Shown piece after piece: positions 35,817 through 46,389 of a stretch of 64,000 nucleotides of DNA; within the stretch, counting starts at the first letter, position 1; each line of letters starts with the position of its first letter. Source of the DNA: Pomphorhynchus laevis. Taxonomy: Eukaryota > Acanthocephala > Palaeacanthocephala > Echinorhynchida > Pomphorhynchidae. Both the position numbers and the translations under genes were made by a program. Location of the stretch: positions 62,001 to 126,000 of the forward strand of contig WNNJ02000823.1 of assembly GCA_012934845.2 (NCBI GenBank), written 5' to 3'. The notes beneath the pieces were generated by a model. It searched no databases, was not told the origin of the DNA, and saw only the letters and a list, made by a program, of their open reading frames with translations.

Positions 35817-38247
35817 TTACGACCTCAAATCCAGAGGGATCTAAGCCCCATCCGATCCAACACGCTGCCTTTCGACTGAACCACCTGGGATCTTTCACCT
35901 TCTGAAGAATCCAGTCGGAGCCGACTATGCTGGTAAACGCGAGACGAGGAGCTTAATAAACATTAGCCTTTGCTCTGGTGGACATCCTCTTGAAAAGAAG
36001 ACTAATCTCGAGATAGCCCAAGTGCCAAAAAGGCGCACCTGGGTTTTTTCTATAAACGACAGATGCTGGGCCCTTTTCAGAACCCACCTAGCTTTTTTAA
36101 GGACACGTTTGAGTCTATCCATGTCAGCTTTCGCCCACCAAGTCACCGTAACGGTGAAACCCAGGTATTTTACTCGACTTGTAAAGGTGGGGATGGGTTC
36201 AGAGGCAAATATGGAGGAGAGTGAAGAGAGTGCTAGTCTCCTAAGTTTTTCTTTGTTGCAGGGGAGTCATGAAAGACTACCACCTGCGATTTTGCGGAGT
36301 TAAAAACAAGATTGGATTGAGTTAGCTGATCTTTTAATCTTAAAAAGAAACGGTTGATGTCAGAGACTACTTCTTTACATCTGCTTCCAGTGAACAGGGC
36401 TGTTGTGTCATCAGCGTACATCACTAGATGTTGTTCGCGTTTAAATATTTTTTGAATAGTTTGATAAGGCAGCAAAGTATAAGATAGGAGAAAGTGGGGA
36501 ACCTTGAGGCACACCCGTAATAGGGTAGAACTGACGCGCATCAGGGTCGTCTTCATAGTAAAAACGCTTGGTATACAACAGGATCTCTACTCTGTTCACA
36601 ATTCTCGCAAGCAACCCGAGGGACCTGAGAGAAGAGATCACAAAGGGAATGGAGATGCGGTCAAATGCAGCAGAAAAGTCGAGGAAAACAGCCACTACAA
36701 GACGATGGCTATTATCCCGACAAAACTGCTCCACCTCACCTATTGCTGAATGGACCGAGCGACCTTTGCCGAACCCATGAAAACCAGGAGGGATCAAATT
36801 ACGCCTAATCAAATGATCGCGGATTTTACGCGCAAGCACTTTTTCGTAAATCGACACGAGGGCATTTTGAATCGAAATGGGTCGCAGATCTTTAGAGCAT
36901 GATCAGGATTGTTCCTTAAGAATAAAAACTCTCTTACTAATATTGATGCCTGCTACATCGGGTGGGGAGGCTAGAAGAATTGTTACGGCCACCTCTCTTC
37001 CCTGATCGGTTGTCAAAAGCTGACAGAGTCGAGAGGAAAGTGGAACAACGAATTTGGAGGTGCCCGGAAGTGGACTCTAGGAGTTAAGGATATCTGTTAC
37101 AGATAAGTCCCTACTCCTGAAGTTACCCCAAGGTGGGATTGGTTGAGGTGATTGAGTGGCTCCATAGTTATGAAGGGCTAGTAACTCCTCTAAAACTTTA
37201 TCAAGGTTTATCTTACCAATCCAACCCAATGCTCTATCCTTCCAACACACAAATTTCTTCCTAAAGATCTTCCCAGAAGGATGACTGAGACGGGTTAAAA
37301 CGAGCAATATTCGTCTTATCCCTACTCAGCTGGAACCTATATCTAGTGCTCCAGTATTAATTTGAGAGGGTTTGTCTGCCGGAAGCAGAGAGATTAGGAA
37401 GGTTCAGCAATTTAGCTAGGACCTTGAGTTTTGTCGTAGTGGGATTGTATAAGCGACTTTTATAGGTAGTCGATAAAATCGCGGTAGCTTGCGAAGAGAG
37501 GTATGTGTTGAATTCTGTTAAACTCTCATTTTCTATTCTGGGGAAGAGTCGGATAGCCGCTTGAAAGAAGGACACTCTGATCGGATCAAAGTGAAACCTC
37601 CTTCTCAGCAACGTATCATCCTCTATCTTCCAACGAATGAGGTCTTGAGTGGTGGTCAACTGTTGACGCGACTGCTCCGTGCAGAGGGATTTAAGCAACC
37701 ACGTCGAGTGAAGCAGTAAAATGTCGAGGATTGAATTTGCTAATGTGCAATGAAAGGTGGGGGCAGGTGGTTTGTGAATAAAGTAATCGTTCCTGGCTCT
37801 GCGAAGTGATGCGTTGATCCAACGATTAGTTCTGTCGTTGAAGTCCCCTAGTATCATGTCATAGCCGCTGTCGATAATACTATCCAAGAGGTCACGATTT
37901 TTGTGGATCTCCCCAGGACGAGGCGTTTACCGTTCTTACTGAGTGAATCTACTAAATAAGACAAGGCTGGACATGAGTAGTTTAGCAAGAGGTTGACCTT
38001 AATGGGAACTTAACTAAGGTCAAGAGTTCTTGAGATGAAGAGGAGTGAGGTGGGGTTATGTACGGAGTATAGTGGGAACAAATATGCTTTGGAATAAATC
38101 GAGTAATGTCCTTGGGGAGACGGATATACCGTGTCTCCTGAAGGACTATAACATCTGCGTCTCTACCAGATAAGAGTCTAAGGCAGAAGCACCTCCCGAA
38201 TTCTATTGAATGATATTCAGTAAAAAAGGCTCGGGTTCACTCACCAT
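35817..38247 (-). pseudogene. LINE copy 3 ORF2, endonuclease/RT
   Basis: ATG at 38247 (MVSEPEPFLLNIIQ), then a TAG at the Trp of the QWN box. Endonuclease LGDFNDRTNRW lies in 37887-37357, which continues into the linker. RT: SIYEKVLARKIRDHLIRRNLIPPGFHGFGKGRSVHSA, VAVFLDFSAAFDRIS and TGVPQGSPLSPILYF in 36857-36441. YADDTTALFTGSRCKEV is in 36556-36233, and the C-terminal KARWVLKRAQHLSF in 36146-35925. TAA is at 35817. Roughly five breaks. Catalytic ADD intact. Confidence 0.8.
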
Positions 38248-38256
38248 TGTGTCAGA

Positions 38257-39384
38257 TTAGTTGGAAGGGGAAGCCAACCTTGGTAGAACTAGGTGCGGGA
38301 AGGCTGCCCTTCCGCCACTAGCCCCATCCAGGGTCGAAACCCCCTGGGCAATATCTTCATTTCCCGAGGAGGCCATCTTCTGTTGTATTAACTTACCCAC
38401 TTTTAGTGGAGGCTCGGATCTAACCGAAGCACCACGCTTATTTAGTTTTAGAGGGCATTCGGTGGAGATCGGCTTCGTATCAGAGGCACCAAAGAGGGTC
38501 GACACCAGAGGAGCTATCAAGCGCTCCTGCTGGGCTAGTATCGATTTTTTGTTTTAATCCATCAGACTCAATATGTCTTTATTAGACATTCTGTCCAATC
38601 CAGCCGAGGATACCATGAAAAATTGGTTGACGGAAACGTAAATCGAGCAGTACTGGAAAAAGGAGTTTGGTACGCTTTGAAGAAATTGTACCTTCGCGAC
38701 CAAGAAGGGTGGGCACCGGAACAGTTGCTGCAAACCGGGGGAGCGTTGCACTTCTCTCCCTCATGTAGGCAGTCGCAGGAGTCGGCGGAACCTACACCGC
38801 AAATCTTCTTGGAGAAACAGGATGACCCCCCCAGTGGCCCTCTAAACCCTAGAAAGGGGTTGGAGGCAGACTTGGAAAGGGATAGTGCAATATCGATATC
38901 AGTATTGCAAAACGCAATCGGAATCACTTCCCCGCCTTAGGTTTAACATACCTTATCCCAGCGATTTTGAACATATTTTTATGATTGTATATCCTCATCA
39001 TCCGTCTGAGGGGGAAGTAAGAAATTTTTAACGTGGCCTGAATAGGCTTGAGTATAATAGACCCTAGGTGGGTCAAATGCTTTTTAAAAAACTTCTCATA
39101 ATCGTGCAGTAGGTCACTGGTAATAAAGGAAATTTTTATAGATGACTCGTAGAATTTAACTGTGTTAAATATAACTCTATTTTTAATCTGCCTGGTAAAC
39201 TCTCGGAGGAATAAGTTAAATAATTTGTGCCTCACAAGAGGCTTAGAAAAAGTGATGATTGCCAGGTTTTGAAGTTTCTGTATAGGGGGAGTATTCCTGC
39301 CTCTTTAGTAAACAAATGAACTAAATTACTAACCTTTAAGTCTTCGTTATTCACGATTTTACCTGAAGATTTGCTTGAATTCAT
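38257..39384 (-). pseudogene. LINE copy 3 ORF1, zinc-knuckle protein
   Basis: ATG at 39384 (MNSSKSSGKIVNNEDLK), then GILPLYRNFKTW, VRHKLFNLFLREFTRQIKNRVIFNTVKFYESSIKISF and ILKPIQATLKISY. PIAFCNTDIDIALSLS and knuckle remnants (CLHEGEKCNAPPVCSNCSGAHPSW) follow. The C-terminal SGNEDIAQG block lies in 38520-38257. Several frameshifts. This copy shows what is missing between 16170 and 16282 in copy 1. Confidence 0.75.
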
Positions 39385-39734
39385 TCCAAATCGTTGAATT
39401 TCTCTGGTAGCGTAATCGAAATAATATTGTAGCGCGCCTGTCTAATTCGTTCTGATTTGTTTTCTCTCGTTCTGATTTGTGGGTTATAAACCAGAAATCA
39501 AGTTAATCTTAAAATTAATTAAAATTAATGTATTAATAATTTCTGACGTATAAATGTATAAAAGAATGTAACTGATATGTAAATGAGGTCAATACCTATA
39601 ATATTCTTTTAAATTTAACCGTAAACGAAACTAACAATAAAACATCCTTGGCTTTTCACTTTTAAATTAATAGCACGAAGAATCCTTTGAATGAAATATA
39701 GAAATCGTGTAATTTACATTTGATGTAAATCATT

Positions 39735-40270
39735 ACACAGGGTCTTTCAAGTTCGAGTTTCTTTTTAAAATTGGAATTAAACACACATTGTGAAAGAAAA
39801 ATCATATATTTTTTGTCGATGTCTAGTACACGTTCTAAAATTTAAGAATGATAAACGATATCGTGTAAATGCCCATATCAAACAGTTCCACCATACCAAA
39901 ATGCGCACCAAACAGTTACACGAGAGGAGTGTAGTGGCTTCTCTACATACTGCCGTGGATTTTCCAGTGCCCAAATCCGGCAATTCTGTTTGTTCACATA
40001 GCCATTCAAATGAAAATGGGCTTCATATGTAAAGATGATTTTTTCAGCAAAATCATGAGGTTGTTGCTGAACAAAATCAGAGAATTGTCGACGTTGATGA
40101 TGGTCGTTCGGCTTCAACTCTTGCACCAGCTGAATTTTGTAAGGCTTGAGAACTAAGTCCTGACGCAAAATTCTCCATGTGGTGGTTGCAGATAGTCCCA
40201 ATTGCTGTGAACGCCGTTCAATGACGCTTGATTGCGGAGGGCGTAAAGCATGATCTTAAAGACTTTGCCG
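39735..40270 (-). pseudogene. Mariner-like transposase remnant
   Basis: The minus-strand frame 40201-39878 encodes the helix-turn-helix end and first catalytic block of a Tc1/mariner transposase: LGLSATTTWRILRQDLVLKPYKIQLVQELKPNDH, then KIIFTYEAHFHLNGYVNKQNCRIW and VTVWCAFWYGG. The family consensus has Asp before EAHF; here it is Tyr, so the first catalytic residue is lost. The rest of the domain is deleted. CACAGGGTCTTTCAAGTTCG at 39736 may be one terminal inverted repeat; its partner is not seen. Confidence 0.8.
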
Positions 40271-40275
40271 TGTCT

Positions 40276-40289
40276 CCCCCTTAAGGGGG
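40276..40289. other. Perfect 14-bp palindrome with central TTAA
   Basis: CCCCCTTAAGGGGG, in the middle of AT-rich DNA at the edge of the mariner remnant. It could be the scar of a TTAA-targeting transposon or two abutting element ends. No function is shown. Confidence 0.5.
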
Positions 40290-41495
40290 TAGATCCAAGG
40301 TTATACCTTCGATCTAATTCTAATTTGTAGAATTAGACTTAGAATTATAATTTCTAACAATTTAAAGATTTAATTCTAATTTGTAGAATTAAAAAATGTA
40401 AAATAAATTCAAATAAAAAACATTTGTACTTGTCAGAACAATTTGGTTTCTTGAAATTATATTTTGGAATAATTATAATATATTATGATTAATTATAATT
40501 TAATTCAAATGTCATTTGGGTTACCTACTGCTTATGTATTGCTTATATATTATCCTAATTATATTGTGTTATAAAAGATAAACTTATCATGTTTACGTTT
40601 TTAGTATTTTTACATTTAAACTGCTTATCGTCGGCAAAATAAGATTTAAAAAGTGACCCTTTTAATTAGATAAAATAAATCATAATTATTGAATTTTAAA
40701 TAAAGGTAAAATAATTAGAATAATAAATTTCCAACATTAAATAGTGACCCGATATCCCCACTTCAGTACACGGCTTTAAAGCATTGGAATTCGTTATAGC
40801 TCAAATTCCTTCTGTTTACCCTACTGTATTTAACCATTTAGAACTTAAGACTTTAAGGATGCTATCATATTACAGTAACTCAGCTGCCAACTAAGTTAAT
40901 CATTATCACCCTCATTTACAAAACATCAATCAAAATGTTGACATTTTCATTAAAGGGTATTTTTTCTTAATTTATCAGGTCATAAAGATATCTTACAAAG
41001 ATATATGTTGCTCGTATACATAATAGCTCTACAGCGTATACACAGACACTTATATTGTACTGATATCCCCCAGGACACTGATAGCGTCAGCGATTGCTAC
41101 CAGTGCAGGCTGTCTCAGTTCAAAATAAAATATGCCAAAATAGCAATTAGTATTTGTAGACTGTCAGTGCTTCAGACAGTCAGGATCAAGTTTTGTATTA
41201 CAGTAGAACTCACAAATAAAATCCCTTACCTGTTTTCTAAGAAAGCATCAACATTTGTAAAATTAATTACAATAGAGCTATTTATTTACCTAAAATGTTG
41301 ATACCTGTAGATGCAATGCAACATGTAATTATTCAATACTTGATTTATTTTCATAAAGCAATAAAGGGATTTTTGAGCTTCATATGCTCTGTCTAGTTCA
41401 TGTTTTGATTAATTTCGGTTTCATTTTGCAAATTTTCATCTTTATGCCAATTCCGTAACGATCATGAGCAATGTATCTAATTATTAATTTAGAAA
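40290..41495. other. Non-coding, small inverted repeats only
   Basis: Two copies of TAATTCTAATTTGTAGAATTA (40315, 40370). A 98-codon open frame at 41005-41301 contains a small inverted repeat (CAGTGC...GACTGTCAGTGCTTCAGACAGTC) and no known domain. Confidence 0.45.
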
Positions 41496-42615
41496 TACTT
41501 GTGATACATCGTATGTTATTTATTAGTCAATTCATAAACATTGATTTTTACTTTAAATTTTAATTATAAATTTTATCGTTATATAAATATAAATTGTTTA
41601 ACATTTATATAATTATTTACTATCAACAAATATTATAAAAAATAAATTTAAAATATTAGCAAAATATATCTATGGATTGAATAAACAATATACTTTGTAT
41701 TAAAATAAGGCACACTATATAATCAAATTCCATACGTGGAAATACGTCATTAGCATGTATTGGCCACTCTGCTGTGTTTGTTTGAGGGATAGGAACCGAA
41801 ACATTAGTCCATTCAGACAAATTGATTTTTTATTTTAATTATAAATTAAATCGTAATATATTAATTATTTATTATGAAATACATCATTAGCATGTATTTG
41901 GCCCTGCTGCTATGTTGGGTAGAGGAGTTAGGGGCCGAAACCTGATAGCATAGCAGTTCCTCCTGATGACCTCTAATTCTTATTCTGATACAACTTTTGT
42001 TATTTATTAGTCAATTCATAAAAATGACTTTATTTATATCCAGTATAAAATACGTAGACTCAGTTATCTGACCTGATTTGTTTTCTTGACGAGTTATTAT
42101 TAACATGTGGACTTTGTTTTCTCGGTAATATAACATCTGTTAAAAATATTGAAATAATGTGTTATTTATATGACATTATTTTTCTGCTAATTTTCATGCG
42201 AATTTAATTAATTGTTCTCTTTTATTTTTTAGAATGAAGATGTAAAAATCAACAAAATATTATTATCAAATAAATTTAAACTATTTTAGAGAAAAATATC
42301 TATGGATTGATAATAAAAATATGCTTTGTATTAGGATAAGATACCAGATAATTACATTTCATCAGAAGAAATGCGGAATTGGGTCGAGGAATAGATGCCG
42401 AAACCTTATAACAACAGTTCCTCCTTATGCACAATATATTATTTATTAGTCAATTCATAAAAATTGATTGTTATTTTAAATTTTAATAATAAATTCTATA
42501 TTTATATAAATATAAATTGATTAAAATTTTATATAATTATTTATTATTTATATTTATTTTTAATTTATATATAGTTAATAATACGTAGGCTTAGTTTGCT
42601 AATATAATTGCTTTA
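41496..42615 (+). mobile_element. Cluster of PLE 3' ends and tails
   Basis: At least four tails in the same orientation: 41496-41632 (distal part), 41633-41830 (ORF end and proximal tail), 41870-42090 (well preserved: CCCTGCTGCTATGTTGGG, GGGGCCGAAACC, TTCCTCCTGATGACC) and 42240-42610 (GGGTC-GAGGAAT...CCGAAACC...AGTTCCTCC, ending AATACGTAGGCTTAGTTTGC). They are all 5'-truncated fossils. The run of ends suggests nested or serial insertion into tail sequence. Confidence 0.7.
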
Positions 42616-43811
42616 AAAATGCGATTTGGATTTGTCTAATAATAATTTTGAATTTTCACAATAAATTTGATATTTTAACTGGTTAATTAACTCAAATATA
42701 TAAATTAAAAAATGCAATTTATTTATTATTTATTATTTTATTTTAAGATGTTTGGGCTTTATATGTTCTGCTTACTTAATGTATTGCTTACTTTCGTTTT
42801 CATTTTTACTTTCTTTATGCTAATTCCATTGTACTATGTTGATGGTGCTAAATATATTTAACTAAATATACAAGCAAATATCCATTTTGAAGATTTAGAA
42901 GAATTATAGTTATTGAAATTTGTATTTTATATAGTTGAATAATACTTTATATTCTGATAATTGACATAGTGGTGTTCGAAAACTCAAAAAATTCGATATC
43001 GTTATCTTATGGCACGCCCTGTTAAGCCGCATGGCTCATCATCTGCAAATATCTTCTTTAGCCTAATATTGCATGTTAGTTTCAATCTAAAATAGTTCTA
43101 TAACCACGAGAATTACGGAGAACTATAGAATTATTATATACATTGCGTTGCATTGATGCATATAAGTCACAGTAATCCACAACAAAATATTTCTTGTTTA
43201 TGATCACATTTCGAGTGAAATTTGCTGTCGTCTCCGCGATTTACATATGCAAATTGAAAATGTGTACAGTTTTGGATACTTCAATTTATCACTCTTCATG
43301 TTATTTTTGATTTACTTGAAAGTATGAACGGAAAATCTATTTCAATAAATAAAAACAGGTCAGTTCAATATTTCAATACCTTCTGATCTCGTTATCATCA
43401 AATACCAAATACCTAAAATTATTGTATCTAGGAAGTCAGAAATTAATAATTAATAATTATAATGATAATTAATAATTATTGAATGTCGTCAATCCTATTG
43501 AGAAAAATGAAAAAATTAATGTAAAAACGTAAATATAAAATGAGGATTAATCTTAGCTGTCACCTAGTATTTTAGTGATATAGATATTCCACAAATTGAT
43601 TAGAGTCTATATTATAGACTCTAACCAATTTATTGGTTATCAAGGCAATAAAAACAAAAATTGACTTATCCCTTAATAAATTAATATATTAATGTACAAT
43701 CAAGATATATATAATGTAGGTACTGAATATAAATGATGACTGGTATTCATATATATCACAATAGGTAAGTATATAAAATTATATAGTATATATATTATAT
43801 GTATACTATAT
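42616..43811. other. Non-coding, nothing recognised
   Basis: AT-rich; a 10-bp hairpin AGAGTCTATA/TATAGACTCT near 43600 is the only structure noted. Confidence 0.45.
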
Positions 43812-43885
43812 ATATCTGCGTGCTGCTAAAATACTAATTTCATTTAATTTATCTGATCATATGATCGCAGACGGCAGTTTAATTC
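43812..43885 (+). repeat. Repeat shared with 31890-31970
   Basis: CTGCGTGCTGCTAAAATAC...CTGATCATATGATCGCAGACGG matches CCGCGTGCTGCTGTGTTAC...CTGATCACCTGATCGCAGACG. It lies immediately upstream of the repeat at 43898. Confidence 0.6.
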
Positions 43886-43897
43886 AATCTCATATAT

Positions 43898-44496
43898 ATC
43901 GTATGAGATCATGAAGATCGATTGAAATCGGGTCTGGTGATCCTTTGATGGATTCTTATTTATGTAATGAATAGTTGCTATGTCACACAAGGTGACTTTC
44001 GCATGGAAATCCAGCTACAGAATACTTCCTTCATGATATCCAATTCCATACACACTGACTACTAACGGCGCCATTGCCACAACCGTTTTCGTTTCGCCCG
44101 CTTTTTGCCACATGTTGGTAGCCCCGGGCTCGTCAGAAGGCTGACTATCAACTCTTCGCCTTTTGAAATTTGACTTATCCGAGATTCGAGCTGTCGCTCT
44201 CCGTACTTGGCTTGTGATCTTGACTGCTAGGCTACGAATCCAGGATTACCAGATTTCACACAGTATATGAAACCTTCCATCATGATATCCAGAAACTGCA
44301 TTGTCCGAGATGCTTCTCTGGCATGCTTATTATAGATTTCATCGTATGAGATCATGAAGATCGATTGGAATCGGGACTGGTGATCCTTTGATGGATTCTT
44401 ATTTATGTAATGAATAGTTGCTAGGTCACACGAGGTGACTTTCGCATTTAAAACCAGCTACAGAATCCTTACTTCATGATATCCAATTCCATATAC
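43898..44496 (-). mobile_element. tRNA-like SINE repeat, 443-bp period, with hammerhead core
   Basis: A 155-bp block (43898-44052) recurs at 44341-44496, so one full unit and part of a second are present. On the minus strand the middle shows a tRNA-like head at 44245-44160: A-box-like TAGCCTAGCAGTCAAG and B-box-like AGCTCGAATCTC. This leads into a hammerhead core (44136-44091). Not related in sequence to the array at 30.7-31.8 kb. The head cannot be folded into a full tRNA. Confidence 0.55.
44091..44136 (-). ncRNA. Hammerhead core hairpin (strands a and b)
   Basis: Minus strand: CTGACGA (44136-44130), stem II GCCCG (44129-44125), a loop holding an inner helix GCTAC/GTGGC, stem II' CGGGC (44100-44096), GAAAC (44095-44091). 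Position 7 of CUGANGA is free, so the core is intact and stem II is perfect with the usual G-C closing pair. A nearby AAGGC/GCCTT pair could be stem I, but no adjacent NUH site fits. I could not complete stems I and III. Confidence 0.45.
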
Positions 44497-44499
44497 CCT

Positions 44500-45725
44500 T
44501 GTGTGATTCCATAAGGGTGTATGGAATTATTTGTTTTATTTCGATTTAACGTAAAAATTTTGATGACTATTAATAATCATAAAATATTACAAAATAATCA
44601 GATTTGGGCTAAGATAATCCAAATTATTTACATAAAATTTACAGGGTAGATTTTTATAGCACAAGATAAGAAAATCATGGTTTTTAACAAGAATAAAAGT
44701 TTTAAGTATTTGGAGTTCAAATTATTTCTAAAAATTCCTATAATTAAGTGTTTTTATTAAAAAGAATTATTAACTTCATTGTTATTAAAATTTATTTTAA
44801 TTTTCAATAACTCTTTTACGATAATTGTTATTCGAAATGCTTGCTAATACATTTGATTGTTTAATTTTTAAATTAGTAATATGCGTGATCATATTGGGTA
44901 GCTATTTCAAAGGATAACATTTACTGCAAGTTGTGGAAACTATTAATTATTAATTCGTTGACATTAATTAGATATGTATGTGATAATTTCAAAGAAAGAA
45001 GGGATATTTTCTCGAATAGTGATTTTTAGTTGTCTATTGAATATATACATTAGGACTAAGCATTATCAACGTTGCTGTCGCATGCATACTGTCATTTAGG
45101 CTTTAATTTGATTACTGTCGTTAAAGAAAATAAATTACTTTTCACACATTAGTTTTGCCTTGATTTAATGTCTACATATTGTTCTTTCATAGAACATAAT
45201 TATAAAAATGTATTCCAATAAGAATTTTATTTCGCAGAAACCGTTGACACTGAAGGCTTTGCACGTGAATTCTCTGTTTATAATCTATAATTGCAGTGCG
45301 CTTTGAATCCCGTCAATTTTTAGAAACTTGTTTTTTATTAACAAAAACAAAACAATTTGGTATGTCTCCATATTTATAAAATAACTAAAAACAACATGTT
45401 TAGGTGGTTTCGAAGTGATAAAAAGCTATTTTAATCACTTGAGTATCTGTTTATTTTTTGTCGTTTACATATGTGTGTTGTCATGGCTGCGTAAAAGGAT
45501 ACACTAAAAATGCAAAAAACATAAACTCTGTTATAAAAGAGCAAACTATTTTGGGTATTATAAAGAAACTGATTAATAAGTATGTGATTTCCTTTACTTT
45601 AATATATGTACAAGTTTATTTAAAGAATTAAAAAATTATAAATATTTTAATCTGAAGATTTTCTCTAATTCAAATTTTATAAGGTACGATTTTTTTAAAA
45701 ATTTAAGTTTTTGTATTTGATTGCC
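44500..45725. other. Non-coding, nothing recognised
   Basis: AT-rich; no gene or repeat identified. It may be upstream intron of the sestrin gene. Confidence 0.4.
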
Positions 45726-46013
45726 TTCATTGCAAGTGGCAGCATGAAAAACGGGTGATCCGGCTAGCGGATCACACACATCGGGTAGGTTTCTAATAGA
45801 TCGTTAGAATACGATCCCCTACCAAAAGTAATATACAGAAATGTATATCTACACCACTGGAGCAGTGGCACATTCATTGCAAGTGGCAGCATGAAAAACG
45901 GGTGATCCGGCTAGCGGATCACACACATCGGGTAGGTTTCTAATAGATCGTTAGAATACGATCCCCTACCAAAAGTAATATACAGAAATGTATATCTACA
46001 CCACTGGAGCAGC
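45726..46013. repeat. 147-bp tandem duplication
   Basis: Two nearly identical units (45726-45872, 45873-46013) with TTCATTGCAAGTGGCAGC, a perfect hairpin GTGATCCG-GCTAG-CGGATCAC, and ACACCACTGGAGCAG. The second unit runs directly into the SINE-like head at 46008. The units are not AT-rich and look like the body of the adjoining SINE-like element. Confidence 0.85.
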
Positions 46014-46200
46014 CAGCCTAGTGGATGTTGCGTTGAATCACGATACAGACGTCCTGAGTCCAAATCCGATCAGCATCAGTCAACGGAGAAAGCAGATAAT
46101 AAGGGTCGAAACGTGAAATGTAGGTCTGGGTCAGCAGCTGATGAGACCCACCCAGACTGATTAGTAGCGTCCTGCTGTATCGAAAGTAAGATCAATAACT
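46008..46200 (+). mobile_element. tRNA-derived SINE-like element (SINE-1)
   Basis: A-box-like CAGCCTAGTGGATG and B-box-like GAGTCCAAATCC lie about 45 bp apart (46012-46070). A hammerhead-like domain (46103-46177) and a short tail follow. The preceding 147-bp tandem units probably belong to it. No tRNA gene is called, because the T-arm has two mismatches to the B-box consensus and no acceptor stem closes. Confidence 0.55.
46103..46177 (+). ncRNA. Hammerhead-like motif with non-cyclic strand order (SINE-1)
   Basis: Strand b: II' GGGTC (46103-46107), GAA (46108-46110), stem III ACGT (46111-46114). Helix IV GTCTGGGT (46124-46131). Strand a: stem I CAGCAG (46132-46137), CTGATGA (46138-46144), stem II GACCC (46145-46149). 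IV' ACCCAGAC (46150-46157). Strand c: III' GCGT (46167-46170), cleavage-site C (46171), I' CTGCTG (46172-46177). Stems are 6, 5 and 4 bp, each directly abutting the conserved core; only one pair is a wobble. The 18-nt strand a is exactly the loop of helix IV. The order b-a-c cannot be rotated into type I, II or III. Confidence 0.6.
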
Positions 46201-46239
46201 GTGAGGATAATATCGTGCCACAATCGGAAAAATTTAACT

Positions 46240-46385
46240 TTTTATTAATTGACTAATAAATAATATACGATGCATCAGAATTAAGATTACAGGTAATTAG
46301 AAGGAACTGCTATGTAATCAATTTTCGGCCCCTATTTCTTTACCCATCATTTCAGATCAGTTAACGGAGTCTACGTATACAATAA
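46240..46385 (-). repeat. Solo PLE 3' tail
   Basis: Minus strand: GGGGCCGAAAATTGATTACA, AGTTCCTTCTAATTACC and the AT-rich part at 46240-46280. The terminal motif AACGGAGTCTACGTATAC lies at 46363-46380. Confidence 0.6.
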
Positions 46386-46389
46386 ATAT

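Larger units (their letters stand above)
35735..39440 (-). mobile_element. LINE copy 3, minus strand
   Basis: Third long copy of the zinc-knuckle LINE family. It extends from the ORF1 leader near 39440 to a short 3' UTR ending near 35735. Both ORFs are present in order and the RT region is the least damaged part. Its 5' flank has no minisatellite, so the array next to copy 1 is not part of the element. Confidence 0.85.

Noticed and set aside
41005-41301. 98-codon ORF as a gene
   Set aside because: It includes a small inverted repeat and has no known domain or coding signature.
46103-46149. Type II hammerhead using only 46103-46149, with cleavage after GTA at 46122
   Set aside because: Stems II and III fit, but the bases that would form stem I (46123-46137) do not pair next to the core.
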